64,000 nt of DNA from Oceanimonas pelagia (GTDB lineage Bacteria; Pseudomonadota; Gammaproteobacteria; Enterobacterales; Aeromonadaceae): contig NZ_CP118224.1 in NCBI RefSeq assembly GCF_030849025.1, forward strand, positions 1,410,001 to 1,474,000, written 5' to 3'. A model generated the notes under the pieces. That model saw only the letters and a program-made list of their open reading frames with translations. It made no database searches and was not told the origin of the DNA. Of this stretch, positions 26,544 to 35,811 are shown one piece after another. Position 1 is the first letter of the stretch; each line of letters begins with the position of its first letter. Made by a program: the position numbers and the translations under genes.

Positions 26544-27617
26544 ATGTCGTCAACCTCTGCGCTGTTAAACCTGCTGGGAATACGTTTTCCCCTTATTCAG
26601 GCCCCCATGGCGGGCGTGTCCACCCCGGCGCTGGCGGCGGCCGTGTCCAATGCCGGAGGCCTGGGCTCCCTCGGGCTCGGCGCCAGCTCTGTGGCGGATG
26701 CCCGCCGCCAGATAGAGCAGACCCGGCGGCTTACCGACCGGCCGTTTAACGTCAATGTGTTCTGCCACCGGCCGGCCCGGCGCGATGCCGCCATCGAGAT
26801 CGCCTGGCTGCAATACCTGCAGCCGCTGTTTGCCGGGCAGGGGGCGTTGCCGCCGGTAAAACTGGAAGAGATCTACCTGAGTTTCAACCACAACGAAGCC
26901 ATGCAGGATCTGCTGGTTGAGCTGCGTCCGGCCGTGGTCAGTTTTCATTTCGGCCTGCCACCGGTGAATGTGTTGGAACGGCTGCACAGTGCCGGTGTGA
27001 TCACCCTGGCCAGCGCCACCCGCCTGGAAGAAGCTCAGGCCATTGCAGCCGCCGGTGTTCACGCCCTGGTGGCCCAGGGCATGGAAGCGGGGGGACACAG
27101 GGGCATGTTTGATCCCGGCGCTCACGACCCGCAACTGGGCACCGCCGAGCTGGTGCAACTGCTGGTGAATGAAGTCCGGTTGCCGGTGATCGCCGCCGGC
27201 GGCATCATGGATGGTCATGACATGCAGGCCATGCTGGCGCGGGGGGCGGCGGCGGTGCAGCTGGGCACCGCCTTTGTGGCCTGCCCGGAGTCGGCGGCCA
27301 GTGAGGAATACCGGCGGCGGCTGCTGAGTGCCGGCGCCGGTCAGACCCGGCTGACCCGGACTCTGTCCGGGCGTCCGGCCCGGGGCCTGCTCAACCGTTT
27401 TATTGCCCATGGCGAAGCGCCTGGCGCGCCGCAAACTCCCGACTATCCGGTGGCCTATGACGCCGCCAAGCGGCTGCATGGCGCCGCGGTCGCACTGGGC
27501 TGCCATGACTTCGCCGCCCACTGGGCCGGCACGGGCGTGGCCAGGGCCCGGGCGCAGCCGGCCGCCGGACTGGTGGCCGGGCTGTTGCAGGAGGCGGGGC
27601 TGGCTTACAAATCGTAA
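26544..27617 (+). CDS. Nitronate monooxygenase-family flavoprotein
   Basis: A 357-residue FMN-dependent TIM-barrel enzyme that oxidises alkyl nitronates such as propionate 3-nitronate. Blocks seen are FPLIQAPMAGVSTPALAAAV, AGGLGSLG, HALVAQGMEAGGHRG and VIAAGGIMDGHDMQAMLARG (phosphate-binding), then AVQLGTAFV. The length fits class I enzymes. AGGAGCC precedes the ATG. The 3' end overlaps the convergent DUF3299 gene by 13 nt. Confidence 0.92.
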   Translation: MSSTSALLNLLGIRFPLIQAPMAGVSTPALAAAVSNAGGLGSLGLGASSVADARRQIEQTRRLTDRPFNVNVFCHRPARRDAAIEIAWLQYLQPLFAGQGALPPVKLEEIYLSFNHNEAMQDLLVELRPAVVSFHFGLPPVNVLERLHSAGVITLASATRLEEAQAIAAAGVHALVAQGMEAGGHRGMFDPGAHDPQLGTAELVQLLVNEVRLPVIAAGGIMDGHDMQAMLARGAAAVQLGTAFVACPESAASEEYRRRLLSAGAGQTRLTRTLSGRPARGLLNRFIAHGEAPGAPQTPDYPVAYDAAKRLHGAAVALGCHDFAAHWAGTGVARARAQPAAGLVAGLLQEAGLAYKS

Positions 27618-28084
27618 GGCTCTACCGACACCCCTTCCAGCGAATAGGCGGCGTCGGCAATGTCGTTGCTGGCGCTTACCGTGCTCAGGGTGCCGGCCAC
27701 CCAGACCGCGTCCCACAGGTCATCAACCCTGGCCCCCTTGGGGTAGTTGACGTACACAATCTGGTTGGTAGGCGGAGGGGGCACGTGAATGCAGGCGCCG
27801 AAATAGGGCACCAGAAAAAACTGGGTAATGGTTTCACTGTCGCCTTCCAGCGGCACCACAAAGCCGGGCAGCCGTACCTTTTTGCCGTTCATGGCCGGCA
27901 CCACCTTGCCCACCGGCTGGGCCGGAATGGCAAATTCATCCTCGTGATCCACCTCGGGAAAGGGCGGCGGGTTGAGCTGCTCTTCCAGCGGGATCAGATC
28001 GTCCCATTCGGTAAGCTGGTAATCATCGGCCAGCGCCGGCACGGCCAGCAACGCCAGCGTGAACAGGGTGTGTCGCAGTTTCAC
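27605..28084 (-). CDS. DUF3299 periplasmic protein, last gene of probable Zur operon
   Basis: A 159-residue exported protein with a signal peptide (residues 1-19, cleavage near ALADD). The DUF3299 core includes VRLPGFVVPLEGDSETITQF, FFLVPYFGACIHVPPPPTN and LWDAVWVAGTL. The GTG start overlaps the upstream permease stop as GTGA. In Pseudomonas aeruginosa the PA4063-PA4066 operon has the same four-gene content and is zinc-repressed, so a zinc-related role is likely by homology. The GACIHVPPPPTNQ segment could bind metal (inference). Confidence 0.85.
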   Translation of the reverse strand: MKLRHTLFTLALLAVPALADDYQLTEWDDLIPLEEQLNPPPFPEVDHEDEFAIPAQPVGKVVPAMNGKKVRLPGFVVPLEGDSETITQFFLVPYFGACIHVPPPPTNQIVYVNYPKGARVDDLWDAVWVAGTLSTVSASNDIADAAYSLEGVSVEPYDL

Positions 28085-29328
28085 TGTCTGATACTCATTC
28101 CATCGTTGACTGAATAACGAAAGGCCTGGGCCGCCGGCAACAGGCCGGTGATGATGCCCGCCAGCCAGATGAGGCCGAGCAGGCGCCATTCGGCGGCTGA
28201 GGGTAGACCCACCGACAGCAACAGGCCGTAGTGTGCCTGCAGCAGCGGTGCCGACACCATTAGCACAGCATAAAGCAGCGCCATGCCAAGGGCCATACCC
28301 AGCAAGGTGAGCAGGGCCGCTTCCAGGGTGAGCAGACCAAACAAATGCCGGGGGCCGGCGCCCAGGGAGCGCAATATGGCCAGCTCCCGGCGTCGCGCCG
28401 CGAGGCCGGCCAGCAGGGTGGTGAGCATGCCCAGCAGGCCGGCCACCACCACAAAGAGCGCAATCAGGGCTATGGCCTGTTCCGCCAGGCTCATCATGCT
28501 CCACAGCTCGTGCAGGGCGGCGCCGGGCAGAATGGCGGACAGGGGCTCGGCCCGGTAGTTGTTGATGCTGCGTTGCAGGCCAAAGGCCTGCACCCGGTTT
28601 TCGAGCCCCACCAGAAAGGCGGTGATGGCGGCGGGCTCCAGGCTGGCGGCCAGCGCCTGCTCCCGGGTGAGTTCCCGGGTCTGGCGGCCGCTTTGCCAGC
28701 CCAGGTGTATGGCTTCCAGGCCGTCCAGACGAATGTGCACGGTTCTGTCCACCGGGGTGCCGGTGGGGGCCAGAATGCCCACCAGGGTAAAGGGCAGATC
28801 CTCGTGCAGGCTGAACGAGGTGTTGCCGGCGCCGTGGGCGATGATCAGCTTGTCTTGAAGCCGGTAGCCGAGCCGGCGTGCCACCTCGGCGCCGATCACC
28901 GCCTCAAAGGTGTCGGCAAAGGGACGGCCCTCGGCCAGCTCCAGCGGCTGTTGCCGGCCGTAGGCGTAATGGCGGAAATAGTCTTCGCTGGTGCCCAGCA
29001 CCCGGTAACCCTGATGGGAGTCCCCCAGCGACAGCGGTATCGTCCAGGCCACGCCCGGCTGGTTTTTGATGCGCTGATAGGAGGCCCAGCTGATGTTGTT
29101 GGTGGGGTTGCCGATGCGGAACACCGAGTACAACAGCAGGTTGATCTGCCCCGAGCGGGCGCCCACGATCAGGTCCGTACCCGAAATGGTGCGGGCAAAG
29201 CTGTCTTTCAGCTCGTTTTGCACCTTGTGCACGCCCACCAGCAGCAGCACGCTGATGGCGATGGCCAGCACCGTCAGACCGGCAGTCAGCCGGCGTGCCC
29301 GCAGGCTGTTAAAGGCCAGGCTCAGCAT
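28081..29328 (-). CDS. FtsX-like ABC permease of probable zinc-responsive operon
   Basis: A 415-residue MacB/FtsX-type permease. One N-terminal helix (residues ~15-35) is followed by a periplasmic MacB-PCD domain to about residue 285, then three C-terminal helices near 285-310, 335-365 and 385-405. Typical pieces are FNSLRARRLTAGLTVLAIAI and AARRRELAILRSLGAGPRHL (coupling helix). Its start overlaps the ATPase gene by 20 nt. It is the membrane partner of that ATPase. Confidence 0.92.
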   Translation of the reverse strand: MLSLAFNSLRARRLTAGLTVLAIAISVLLLVGVHKVQNELKDSFARTISGTDLIVGARSGQINLLLYSVFRIGNPTNNISWASYQRIKNQPGVAWTIPLSLGDSHQGYRVLGTSEDYFRHYAYGRQQPLELAEGRPFADTFEAVIGAEVARRLGYRLQDKLIIAHGAGNTSFSLHEDLPFTLVGILAPTGTPVDRTVHIRLDGLEAIHLGWQSGRQTRELTREQALAASLEPAAITAFLVGLENRVQAFGLQRSINNYRAEPLSAILPGAALHELWSMMSLAEQAIALIALFVVVAGLLGMLTTLLAGLAARRRELAILRSLGAGPRHLFGLLTLEAALLTLLGMALGMALLYAVLMVSAPLLQAHYGLLLSVGLPSAAEWRLLGLIWLAGIITGLLPAAQAFRYSVNDGMSIRQ

Positions 29329-30007
29329 GGGCGGCTCCGTTGAGTTGGTTGAGGGACACGACGTTGGTAAACAGTGGCTCCAGCCCGGCGTCGTGGCTCA
29401 CAAACACCAGGCCGCTGCCGGCCTGTTCGCATTCGGCGAACAGTAATGCCATAAAGGCGGCGCGGCTGTCGGCGTCCAGCGCCGAGGTGGGCTCGTCGGC
29501 TATGACCAGCGCCGGCCGGCCGATCAGTGCCCGGGCCGCCGCCACCCGCTGCTGCTGGCCAATGCTGAGTTTGTGTACCGGTTGTTGCCACAGCGACGGG
29601 GGCAGTCGCAGCGCGCTCAGCAGGCGCTCGGCTTCCTGCCGTGGCGGCGCGGCAAGTTGCCGGCGCTTGTGCCGCGAAAAGATCAGCGCCGAGGTGACGT
29701 TGTCCACCACCGACAGGTAGGGCAGCAGGTTGAACTGCTGAAAGATGTAGCCCAGGTGATCGGCGCGAAAGCGATCCCGCCGGCTCGCCGTCATTCGGAC
29801 CAGGTCCCGGCCCAGGATTTCGAGCCGGCCCTGCCCGGGCCGAAGAATGCCCGCCAGCAGTCCGAGCAGGGTGCTTTTGCCGCTGCCACTGGGTCCCTTG
29901 ATAAACAGGCGCTCGCCGGGGGCGAGCGACAGGCTGTTGATGTTGAGCAACGCCGCCTGGCCAGGCCAGGCGAACGTCAGTTGATGAATGGATAACAGCG
30001 GTACCAT
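29309..30007 (-). CDS. ABC transporter ATPase, LolD-like, zinc-responsive operon
   Basis: A 232-residue ATPase with Walker A GPSGSGKST, Q-loop IFQQFNLLPYLSV, signature LSIGQQQR, Walker B LVIADEPTSALD and H-loop VSHD. The signature reads SIGQQ where SGGQQ is usual, a common tolerated variant. It starts 1 nt after the stop of the DUF2796 gene and overlaps the permease start. Together they form a mechanotransmission-type complex rather than a classical importer (family knowledge). Confidence 0.92.
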   Translation of the reverse strand: MVPLLSIHQLTFAWPGQAALLNINSLSLAPGERLFIKGPSGSGKSTLLGLLAGILRPGQGRLEILGRDLVRMTASRRDRFRADHLGYIFQQFNLLPYLSVVDNVTSALIFSRHKRRQLAAPPRQEAERLLSALRLPPSLWQQPVHKLSIGQQQRVAAARALIGRPALVIADEPTSALDADSRAAFMALLFAECEQAGSGLVFVSHDAGLEPLFTNVVSLNQLNGAAHAEPGL

Positions 30008-30008
30008 G

Positions 30009-30572
30009 TTACCAGCGGACCTCGGGCTGTTCGGCCGTGAGGGTGGCGGCGGTCTGGCCGGACCTCAGCAGGCCCTGAAACTCGATGCGGTGAAAGCCCG
30101 GAAAGGCCATGAACAGGCCGGCGGCATTCAGCCCGTTCAGGGCCTCGGGCTGGCTGCACAGCCAGGCGTAACGCAAATTGATGTCGCTGTGAGCGAGGTC
30201 ATCATGATGCTCGTGCTCATCGTGCTCATCGTGCTCATCGTGCTCATCGTGCTCATCGTGCTCATCGTGTTCGTCGGTGGCAATATGACTTGCCTGCTGC
30301 AGCACGCAGCCGGCGGCGGCGGGCAGGGCAAACAGCGCGGCGGCATTCAGGCCCTTGTCGATGGCCTGTTCATAGGCGGCGCGCTCTTCGCCGGTTGCCG
30401 GATTATGTTCAAAACCCACAATGTCGGCGGCGGGGGCAAACAGCTCCAGCACCAGCCGGTCGTCGCTCTGGGCCAGGTTGAGCTGGCCAAAGCCATGTTC
30501 GTGTACGCCGAGCTGGGCGTGGGCGGCAAGGGGCAGCAGCGAGGCGGCAAGGGCAATGGAAGTCAGCTTCAT
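30009..30572 (-). CDS. zrgA: DUF2796 (ZrgA-like) His/Asp-rich periplasmic protein
   Basis: A 187-residue exported protein: signal peptide ending at AAHAQLG, then HEHGFGQLNLA, the DUF2796 hallmark. A central run of Asp-Glu-His tripeptides (residues ~101-120) leads into HEHHDD, a probable zinc-binding segment. ZrgA in Vibrio and PA4063 in Pseudomonas are zinc-starvation proteins followed by the same ABC genes. The gene lies just downstream of a Zur-like palindrome. A periplasmic zinc scavenging role is inferred from these relatives. Confidence 0.88.
   Translation of the reverse strand: MKLTSIALAASLLPLAAHAQLGVHEHGFGQLNLAQSDDRLVLELFAPAADIVGFEHNPATGEERAAYEQAIDKGLNAAALFALPAAAGCVLQQASHIATDEHDEHDEHDEHDEHDEHDEHEHHDDLAHSDINLRYAWLCSQPEALNGLNAAGLFMAFPGFHRIEFQGLLRSGQTAATLTAEQPEVRW
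30208..30270. repeat. 9-bp tandem repeat encoding Asp-Glu-His units in zrgA
   Basis: The plus strand shows GTGCTCATC repeated head to tail about six times without change, with degenerate copies at the edges. On the coding strand each unit reads GATGAGCAC (Asp-Glu-His). Such perfect in-frame repeats can change copy number by slippage without breaking the frame. Confidence 0.92.
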
Positions 30573-30591
30573 GAGGGGCTCCGTTATTGAT

Positions 30592-30609
30592 TTGTTATGT
30601 TATAACAAG
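30592..30609. promoter_or_regulatory. Zur-like operator upstream of the zrgA operon
   Basis: On the minus strand the site reads CTTGTTATAACATAACAA, whose core GTTATAACATAAC fits the proteobacterial Zur consensus (GTTATA-W-TATAAC) with one central deviation. It lies about 20-37 nt upstream of the zrgA start codon, where it could block transcription when zinc is sufficient. It overlaps the stop codon of the adjacent LysR gene. Confidence 0.75.
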
Positions 30610-31506
30610 TGCAGCTTCCCCTTGTAAAGGTCCTTGGTGCTGCTCGCGAATAAAGTCGATAAAGGCCTGTTCGGCCCGGGACAGGCGCCGCTCTTTGGGC
30701 CAGGCCAGGCAGAGATCGAGAAAATAGGGGGTTTCAAAGGAGATGGGCACGAGATCGGTGTCGTGCTCGATCACCATGCGCAAAACGGTGGTCACCGCAA
30801 AGCCTTGGCGTACCACCGCCTTGAGCAGGGGAATGAGGTTGCTTTCAAAGCCGATGCGCGGACGCAGGCCGCGCTGGCGCGCCATGTCCTCAATGTATTC
30901 CCGGTGGTAAAAGCCGTGGCGAAACACCGCCAGCTCCTCGGCCAGAAAGTCGTCAAGGCGAATGTGAGACTGGTGGGCTCGAGGGTGATCCCGGGCCACC
31001 ACCGCCACCATTTCCTCCCGCAGCAGGGGCAGCCCGCACAGGCCCGCGGGCAGATCGGCGGTGAGCACTATGCCGAGCCCCAGCTCTCCTTGCAGCAGAT
31101 GCTCCAGCACGTTCTGGGTGCCGGCTTCTTCAACCCGAATGCTCAGGCCCGGGTAACGGTGCTTGAACGCCATCAGCAGCGGCGGAAAGTAAAACGAGCC
31201 CAGCATGCTGGGAATGCCAATGGTCACCTCGCCTGCGTTGAGATCGTGCAGTGCCGTCATGTCCTGCTCGGCCAGGGTCAGGGCGGCGAGAATACGCTCG
31301 GCATGTTCCAGCAGCCGTGTGCCCTCGGCGGTCAGGTGCAACCGGCCCTGGTGGCGCTCAAACAGGGTCAGCCCCAGGTGTTGCTCCAGTTTCTTGATGG
31401 TCATGGTCACCGCCGGCTGGGCCAGGTGTAGCTGTTCGGCGGCGCGGGTGATATTGCCGGTGTGGGCCACGGCAGCGAACTGGCGCAGCCAGCGGGGATC
31501 AATCAT
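30595..31506 (-). CDS. LysR-family transcriptional regulator
   Basis: A 303-residue LTTR. The N-terminal winged helix is RQFAAVAHTGNITRAAEQLH followed by LAQPAVTMTIKKLEQHLG. The C-terminal effector-binding domain begins around residue 92 (VTIGIPSMLGSFYFPPLL). ATG 31506 is used rather than a TTG two codons upstream. It is divergent from an MFS exporter, the usual sign that it controls that gene; the pair resembles ynfL/ynfM. Its stop lies inside the Zur-like site. Confidence 0.88.
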   Translation of the reverse strand: MIDPRWLRQFAAVAHTGNITRAAEQLHLAQPAVTMTIKKLEQHLGLTLFERHQGRLHLTAEGTRLLEHAERILAALTLAEQDMTALHDLNAGEVTIGIPSMLGSFYFPPLLMAFKHRYPGLSIRVEEAGTQNVLEHLLQGELGLGIVLTADLPAGLCGLPLLREEMVAVVARDHPRAHQSHIRLDDFLAEELAVFRHGFYHREYIEDMARQRGLRPRIGFESNLIPLLKAVVRQGFAVTTVLRMVIEHDTDLVPISFETPYFLDLCLAWPKERRLSRAEQAFIDFIREQHQGPLQGEAALVIT

Positions 31507-31597
31507 AAGCAACCGTGATGGTTTCGATAAATTTAATATATTTAAATTATTCTTTCGATGGGCGTAAGGTCAAGGCATATCCTGTCGGAGACACGTC
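31507..31597. promoter_or_regulatory. Divergent promoter region with AT-rich palindrome, LysR/MFS
   Basis: The 91-bp gap contains AAATTTAATATATTTAAATT (31530-31549), a nearly symmetric AT-rich element set between two TTTCGAT sequences. It is a reasonable LysR-type (T-N11-A) operator region controlling both genes. No binding evidence can be seen from sequence alone. Confidence 0.55.
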
Positions 31598-32809
31598 ATG
31601 CTCGATGTAAAAACTCCCCTCTGGTGGCGTGCCACCCTGGCTCTGGGGCTGGGCTCCGTGCTGGTGTTCATCAACCTCTACGTGGCTCAGCCGCTGCTGC
31701 CGCTGCTGGCCCGGGATTTTGCACTGTCGGCTCTGGGGGCGGGCTGGGCGCTGTCGGCGGCTACCCTGGGGCTGGCGGCGGGGCTGTTGTTCTGGGCGCG
31801 CCTGGCGGATCGGCTGGGACGCAAACGGGTGATGCTGGGCACCCTGCTGGTGGCCATTTTGCTGGGCTTGAGCCTGGCCTGGGTGCCGAATTACGGCAGC
31901 CTGGTGGCGCTGCGCGGGCTGCAGGGCTTTTTTCTGGCGGGGCTGCCGGCCACGGCGGTGGCCTACATGGGAGAAGAATTTACTCCCAGGGCGCTGGTGA
32001 CCAGCATTGGTATCTACATTGCCGCCAACTCCCTGGGAGGTATTGCCGGCCGGGTGTTTGGCGGTCTGGTGGCCGAGTGGGCCGGACACTGGCAGGCGAG
32101 CTTTGTGGTGCTGGCCGGCGTCAGCCTGCTGCTCTGGGGTCTGTTGCCAAGGCTGTTGCCCGGCTCCCGCTGCTTTGTGCCGGCGAGCAAGGGGGAAGGG
32201 GCCAGCGCCCTGCTGGCCCATGTGCGCAATCCGTTGCTGTGGCCCGTTTATCTGGTGGGCGGGCTGAATTTCATGGTGTTTCTCAACCAGTACACCTATG
32301 TGGCCTTTTACCTGTCGGCGCCGCCCATTGCCCTGGCGCCGGCAGCCATCGGATTGCTGTTTCTGACCTACCTGACCGGCACGGTTGCCTCTGGCGTGAG
32401 CGGCGCCCTGGTGAGTCGTTTTGGGTTGTGTAACACTCTGCTGGCGGCCATCGTGATCATGGCGCTGGGTAGTCTGGGGTTGCTGAGCGGGCGGCTGCCG
32501 GTGATCCTGGTGTCGCTGCTGGTAGACAGTTTCGCCTTTTTTCTGGCCCATGCCTGTGCCAGCAGCTGGGTGGGGCGCAGCGTGACCGAGCACCGGGCCC
32601 TGGCGTCGTCCCTGTACCTGGTATTTTACTACGCCGGGGCCAGCCTCGGCGGCCTGTACCTTTACCCCTTCTGGCAGGCGGCCGGCCTGCCCGGGGTGAC
32701 GGTGGGCATGATCCTGGTGATGGCGGTAACCGGCGCGTTGACCTGGCGGCTGCGCCGGTATGAGCCGCGCAATGTCAGCACGGCACAGGCATCTTACAAC
32801 GCGAAATAA
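31598..32809 (+). CDS. MFS transporter, YnfM/arabinose-efflux-like
   Basis: A 12-helix drug/sugar exporter-type carrier of 403 residues. The opening helix is followed by VAQPLLPLLARDFALSALGA, and the A motif is FWARLADRLGRKRVMLGTLL between helices 2 and 3. It is divergent from the LysR gene. The substrate is unknown. The 3' end overlaps the convergent yecM gene by 16 nt. It has only a moderate ribosome-binding site (CGGAG). Confidence 0.88.
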   Translation: MLDVKTPLWWRATLALGLGSVLVFINLYVAQPLLPLLARDFALSALGAGWALSAATLGLAAGLLFWARLADRLGRKRVMLGTLLVAILLGLSLAWVPNYGSLVALRGLQGFFLAGLPATAVAYMGEEFTPRALVTSIGIYIAANSLGGIAGRVFGGLVAEWAGHWQASFVVLAGVSLLLWGLLPRLLPGSRCFVPASKGEGASALLAHVRNPLLWPVYLVGGLNFMVFLNQYTYVAFYLSAPPIALAPAAIGLLFLTYLTGTVASGVSGALVSRFGLCNTLLAAIVIMALGSLGLLSGRLPVILVSLLVDSFAFFLAHACASSWVGRSVTEHRALASSLYLVFYYAGASLGGLYLYPFWQAAGLPGVTVGMILVMAVTGALTWRLRRYEPRNVSTAQASYNAK

Positions 32810-33324
32810 TCCTCGGGCACCGGCACCACCAGTCCCTCGGCAATCTCGGTGGCAATGGTGTCCGCCAGGCTTTGGCAGTGAAATTTCACCTGCAAGGGGG
32901 GCAGGGCGAGGGTGAGCTCGTCCGGCATGCCTTTTTGGTTAAAGGGCACATGCGGATAGCGGGCCAGCAGGGCAGGCAGGCTCGGCACCACCATTTCACC
33001 GTGCTCCAGCCCCGTGTGGTGAGCCTTGCCCGCCTTGGGCGCGGCCAGCTCCAGGCAGGGCACGGGGCCAAAGGGGCTGGCCAGGGGCCGGTGCAGGGCA
33101 TAGGTCATAATGGGCCGGCCCCCGATCATGCCCTCCACCAGCACGCGTCCGTGCTCGGCCAGGCGCTCTTTCAGGAGTACATATTCCGCATTGCTGGCGG
33201 CCCGGTAGCAGAGGTGATCCATGGGGCCAAGGGTGGCGGGGAGGCCGTGGGCGGCCATGGCCTCGGCCAGCTGAGAGAAAAAGGCGTCGGTGTCGCCCAG
33301 CAGGGCGTGAATGGGGCTTACCAT
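32794..33324 (-). CDS. yecM: YecM family VOC-fold protein
   Basis: A 176-residue vicinal-oxygen-chelate-fold protein similar to E. coli YecM. Recognisable parts are LGPMDHLCYRAASNAEY, PIMTYALHRPL, PCLELAAPKAG, GLEHGEMVV and FNQKGMPDELTL. Putative metal ligands are the His in DHLCYR and HTGLEH. The function is not established. It follows and overlaps the coiled-coil membrane protein gene by 7 nt, so the two are cotranscribed. Confidence 0.85.
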   Translation of the reverse strand: MVSPIHALLGDTDAFFSQLAEAMAAHGLPATLGPMDHLCYRAASNAEYVLLKERLAEHGRVLVEGMIGGRPIMTYALHRPLASPFGPVPCLELAAPKAGKAHHTGLEHGEMVVPSLPALLARYPHVPFNQKGMPDELTLALPPLQVKFHCQSLADTIATEIAEGLVVPVPEDYFAL

Positions 33325-34082
33325 TTGCGTTTGGGCTCAAACAGCATGTCGAGTTCGGACTTTTCCTTTTCCTGCTCTTCTTTTTCCTTCTGTTGCTCCA
33401 CCTCATGCTGCCGGGTATCGAGCTCGTCAATCCACTCCTGAATGGTTTGTTCAATGTTCAGCAACTGATCGTCCTTGTCGGTGAGGTTGCCGAGGATCCG
33501 TTTGCCTTTTTCCAGCATTTGCCGGGCGGTGGCGGTTTCCCGGTTGCTGATGGCCATGCGTACCCGCTTGAGCAGGTTGTTCAGGTTGATTTTCAGTTGC
33601 ATCAGCTCCAGGCGACGGTCTTCCGCCACAAAGGTCTGGGAGCCCACCTTGCCGTTGTTGTGCTCCTGGCGCACCACGTGGCGCAGCCGTTTGACCAGCT
33701 TGAGCATGTGCAGCGCCTGCTGATCCGACTCGGGCCGGCGAAAGCTGCCCTGCACCGGCGGAAAATTCTCCCGGGCGTCGGCGATTTGCTGGCGCACATT
33801 GTCCAGCCGCCCGGCCAGCTGGGTGTTGCCGGGATCCGTCTCCACCATGGTCTGCAGGCTGTTCTGCACGCGCTGGTACAAAATCAGCACCAGCGTGCGG
33901 CTGTAGGGCAGCTGACTGGCGTTCAGCAGCAGTTCTTCCGTCTCGTTCACGATACGGCTGTGCCTGATCAGAACGGCACGCTTTTCCGCCGCCTGCTTTT
34001 GCCGGTACTGCTGCAGTATGTTGTAGACGATAACGAGAAACAGCAGGGCGCCTATGGTTATCAGTACCAGGGTCAGGATCAT
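33318..34082 (-). CDS. Membrane-anchored coiled-coil protein of unknown function
   Basis: A 254-residue protein with one N-terminal transmembrane helix (residues 1-21) and a largely helical, charged remainder. A coiled coil is expected around 20-60 and again at 205-245, where a run of Lys, Glu and Gln (QQKEKEEQEKEKSELD) precedes the end. Conserved-looking blocks are LPYSRTLVLILYQRVQNSL and NLLKRVRMAISNRE. I recognise no enzyme motif. It is linked to yecM and lies upstream of cysB on the opposite strand. Confidence 0.75.
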   Translation of the reverse strand: MILTLVLITIGALLFLVIVYNILQQYRQKQAAEKRAVLIRHSRIVNETEELLLNASQLPYSRTLVLILYQRVQNSLQTMVETDPGNTQLAGRLDNVRQQIADARENFPPVQGSFRRPESDQQALHMLKLVKRLRHVVRQEHNNGKVGSQTFVAEDRRLELMQLKINLNNLLKRVRMAISNRETATARQMLEKGKRILGNLTDKDDQLLNIEQTIQEWIDELDTRQHEVEQQKEKEEQEKEKSELDMLFEPKRKW

Positions 34083-34272
34083 GGGCAACGGGCTCGCTAT
34101 GGTGGTTTGAGCGTGAGCGGAAATGTTAACTCACCAAATGGGCTTTGGCTAACGTCCTGAATCAATAAATGGTGATGTTTCAGGCCGTTAGCACCATATT
34201 AATATGCCAGAACGGCGCCAATGCAGAGGATCTTTTGCCAAGGTCTGATAGTATTTACACAAGTCACCGTGA

Positions 34273-35259
<987 letters not shown>

Positions 35260-35276
35260 CCACCTCCTTGCGGGGG

Positions 35277-35378
35277 TTAGCTGGAAGCCTGAAGCTGAAA
35301 GCTGGAAGACAAAAAAGCCTGCGTACACTTGGTGACTGCAGGCTTTTCAGTTTTATTTCTAGCTTCTGGCTTCTAGTC
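35277..35378. terminator. Bidirectional terminator between cysB and gloA, inside a larger inverted repeat
   Basis: AAAAAAGCCTGC (35311-35322) pairs with GCAGGCTTTT (35338-35347), giving U-tracts on both strands. Outside it, GCTGGAAGCCTGAAGCTGAA on the left and CTAGCTTCTGGCTTCTAG on the right are roughly complementary, nesting the terminator in a long imperfect hairpin. It serves cysB and the convergent gloA. Confidence 0.8.
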
Positions 35379-35780
35379 CCCGAGCCCCTTGCCGGCGTCC
35401 TTTTTGGCGATCAGCTCAATCTTGTAGCCGTCGGGGTCTTCCACAAAGGCGATAACGGTGGTGCCGCCCTTGACCGGGCCCGGCTCGCGGGTGACCTTGC
35501 CACCGGCGGCGCGGATTTGCTCGCACATGCCGTAGATGTCTTCCGCCTCAATGGCGATATGGCCGTAGGCGTTGCCCAGATCGTAGCTGTCGGTGCCCCA
35601 GTTGTAGGTCAGCTCCAGCACGGCTTCGTCTTTTTCTTCGCCATAGCCCACAAAGGCCAGGGTGTATTGGTACTCGGCGTTTTCGCTGGTGCGCAGCAGT
35701 TTCATGCCCATGATGTTGGTGTAAAAGGCAATGGACTTGTCCAGGTTACCCACTCGCAGCATGGTGTGCAGAATACGCAT
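35373..35780 (-). CDS. gloA: Lactoylglutathione lyase (glyoxalase I)
   Basis: This enzyme isomerises the methylglyoxal-glutathione hemithioacetal to S-lactoylglutathione. It is 135 residues from ATG 35780, the E. coli length. Motifs are [20 protein letters not shown] with the first His metal ligand, [23 protein letters not shown] and [13 protein letters not shown] with the metal-binding Glu residues. Only 31 nt separate it from nth, so it is likely the last gene of the rnf-nth transcript. GGGAGC precedes the start. Confidence 0.97.
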   Translation of the reverse strand: MRILHTMLRVGNLDKSIAFYTNIMGMKLLRTSENAEYQYTLAFVGYGEEKDEAVLELTYNWGTDSYDLGNAYGHIAIEAEDIYGMCEQIRAAGGKVTREPGPVKGGTTVIAFVEDPDGYKIELIAKKDAGKGLGD

Positions 35781-35811
35781 GTGTTGCTCCCGTTGGTGTG
35801 TGTTGGCGCGG

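Noticed and set aside
30208-30270. CRISPR-like or regulatory repeat array
   Set aside because: The 9-bp units have no spacers and are in-frame codons of the His-rich protein.
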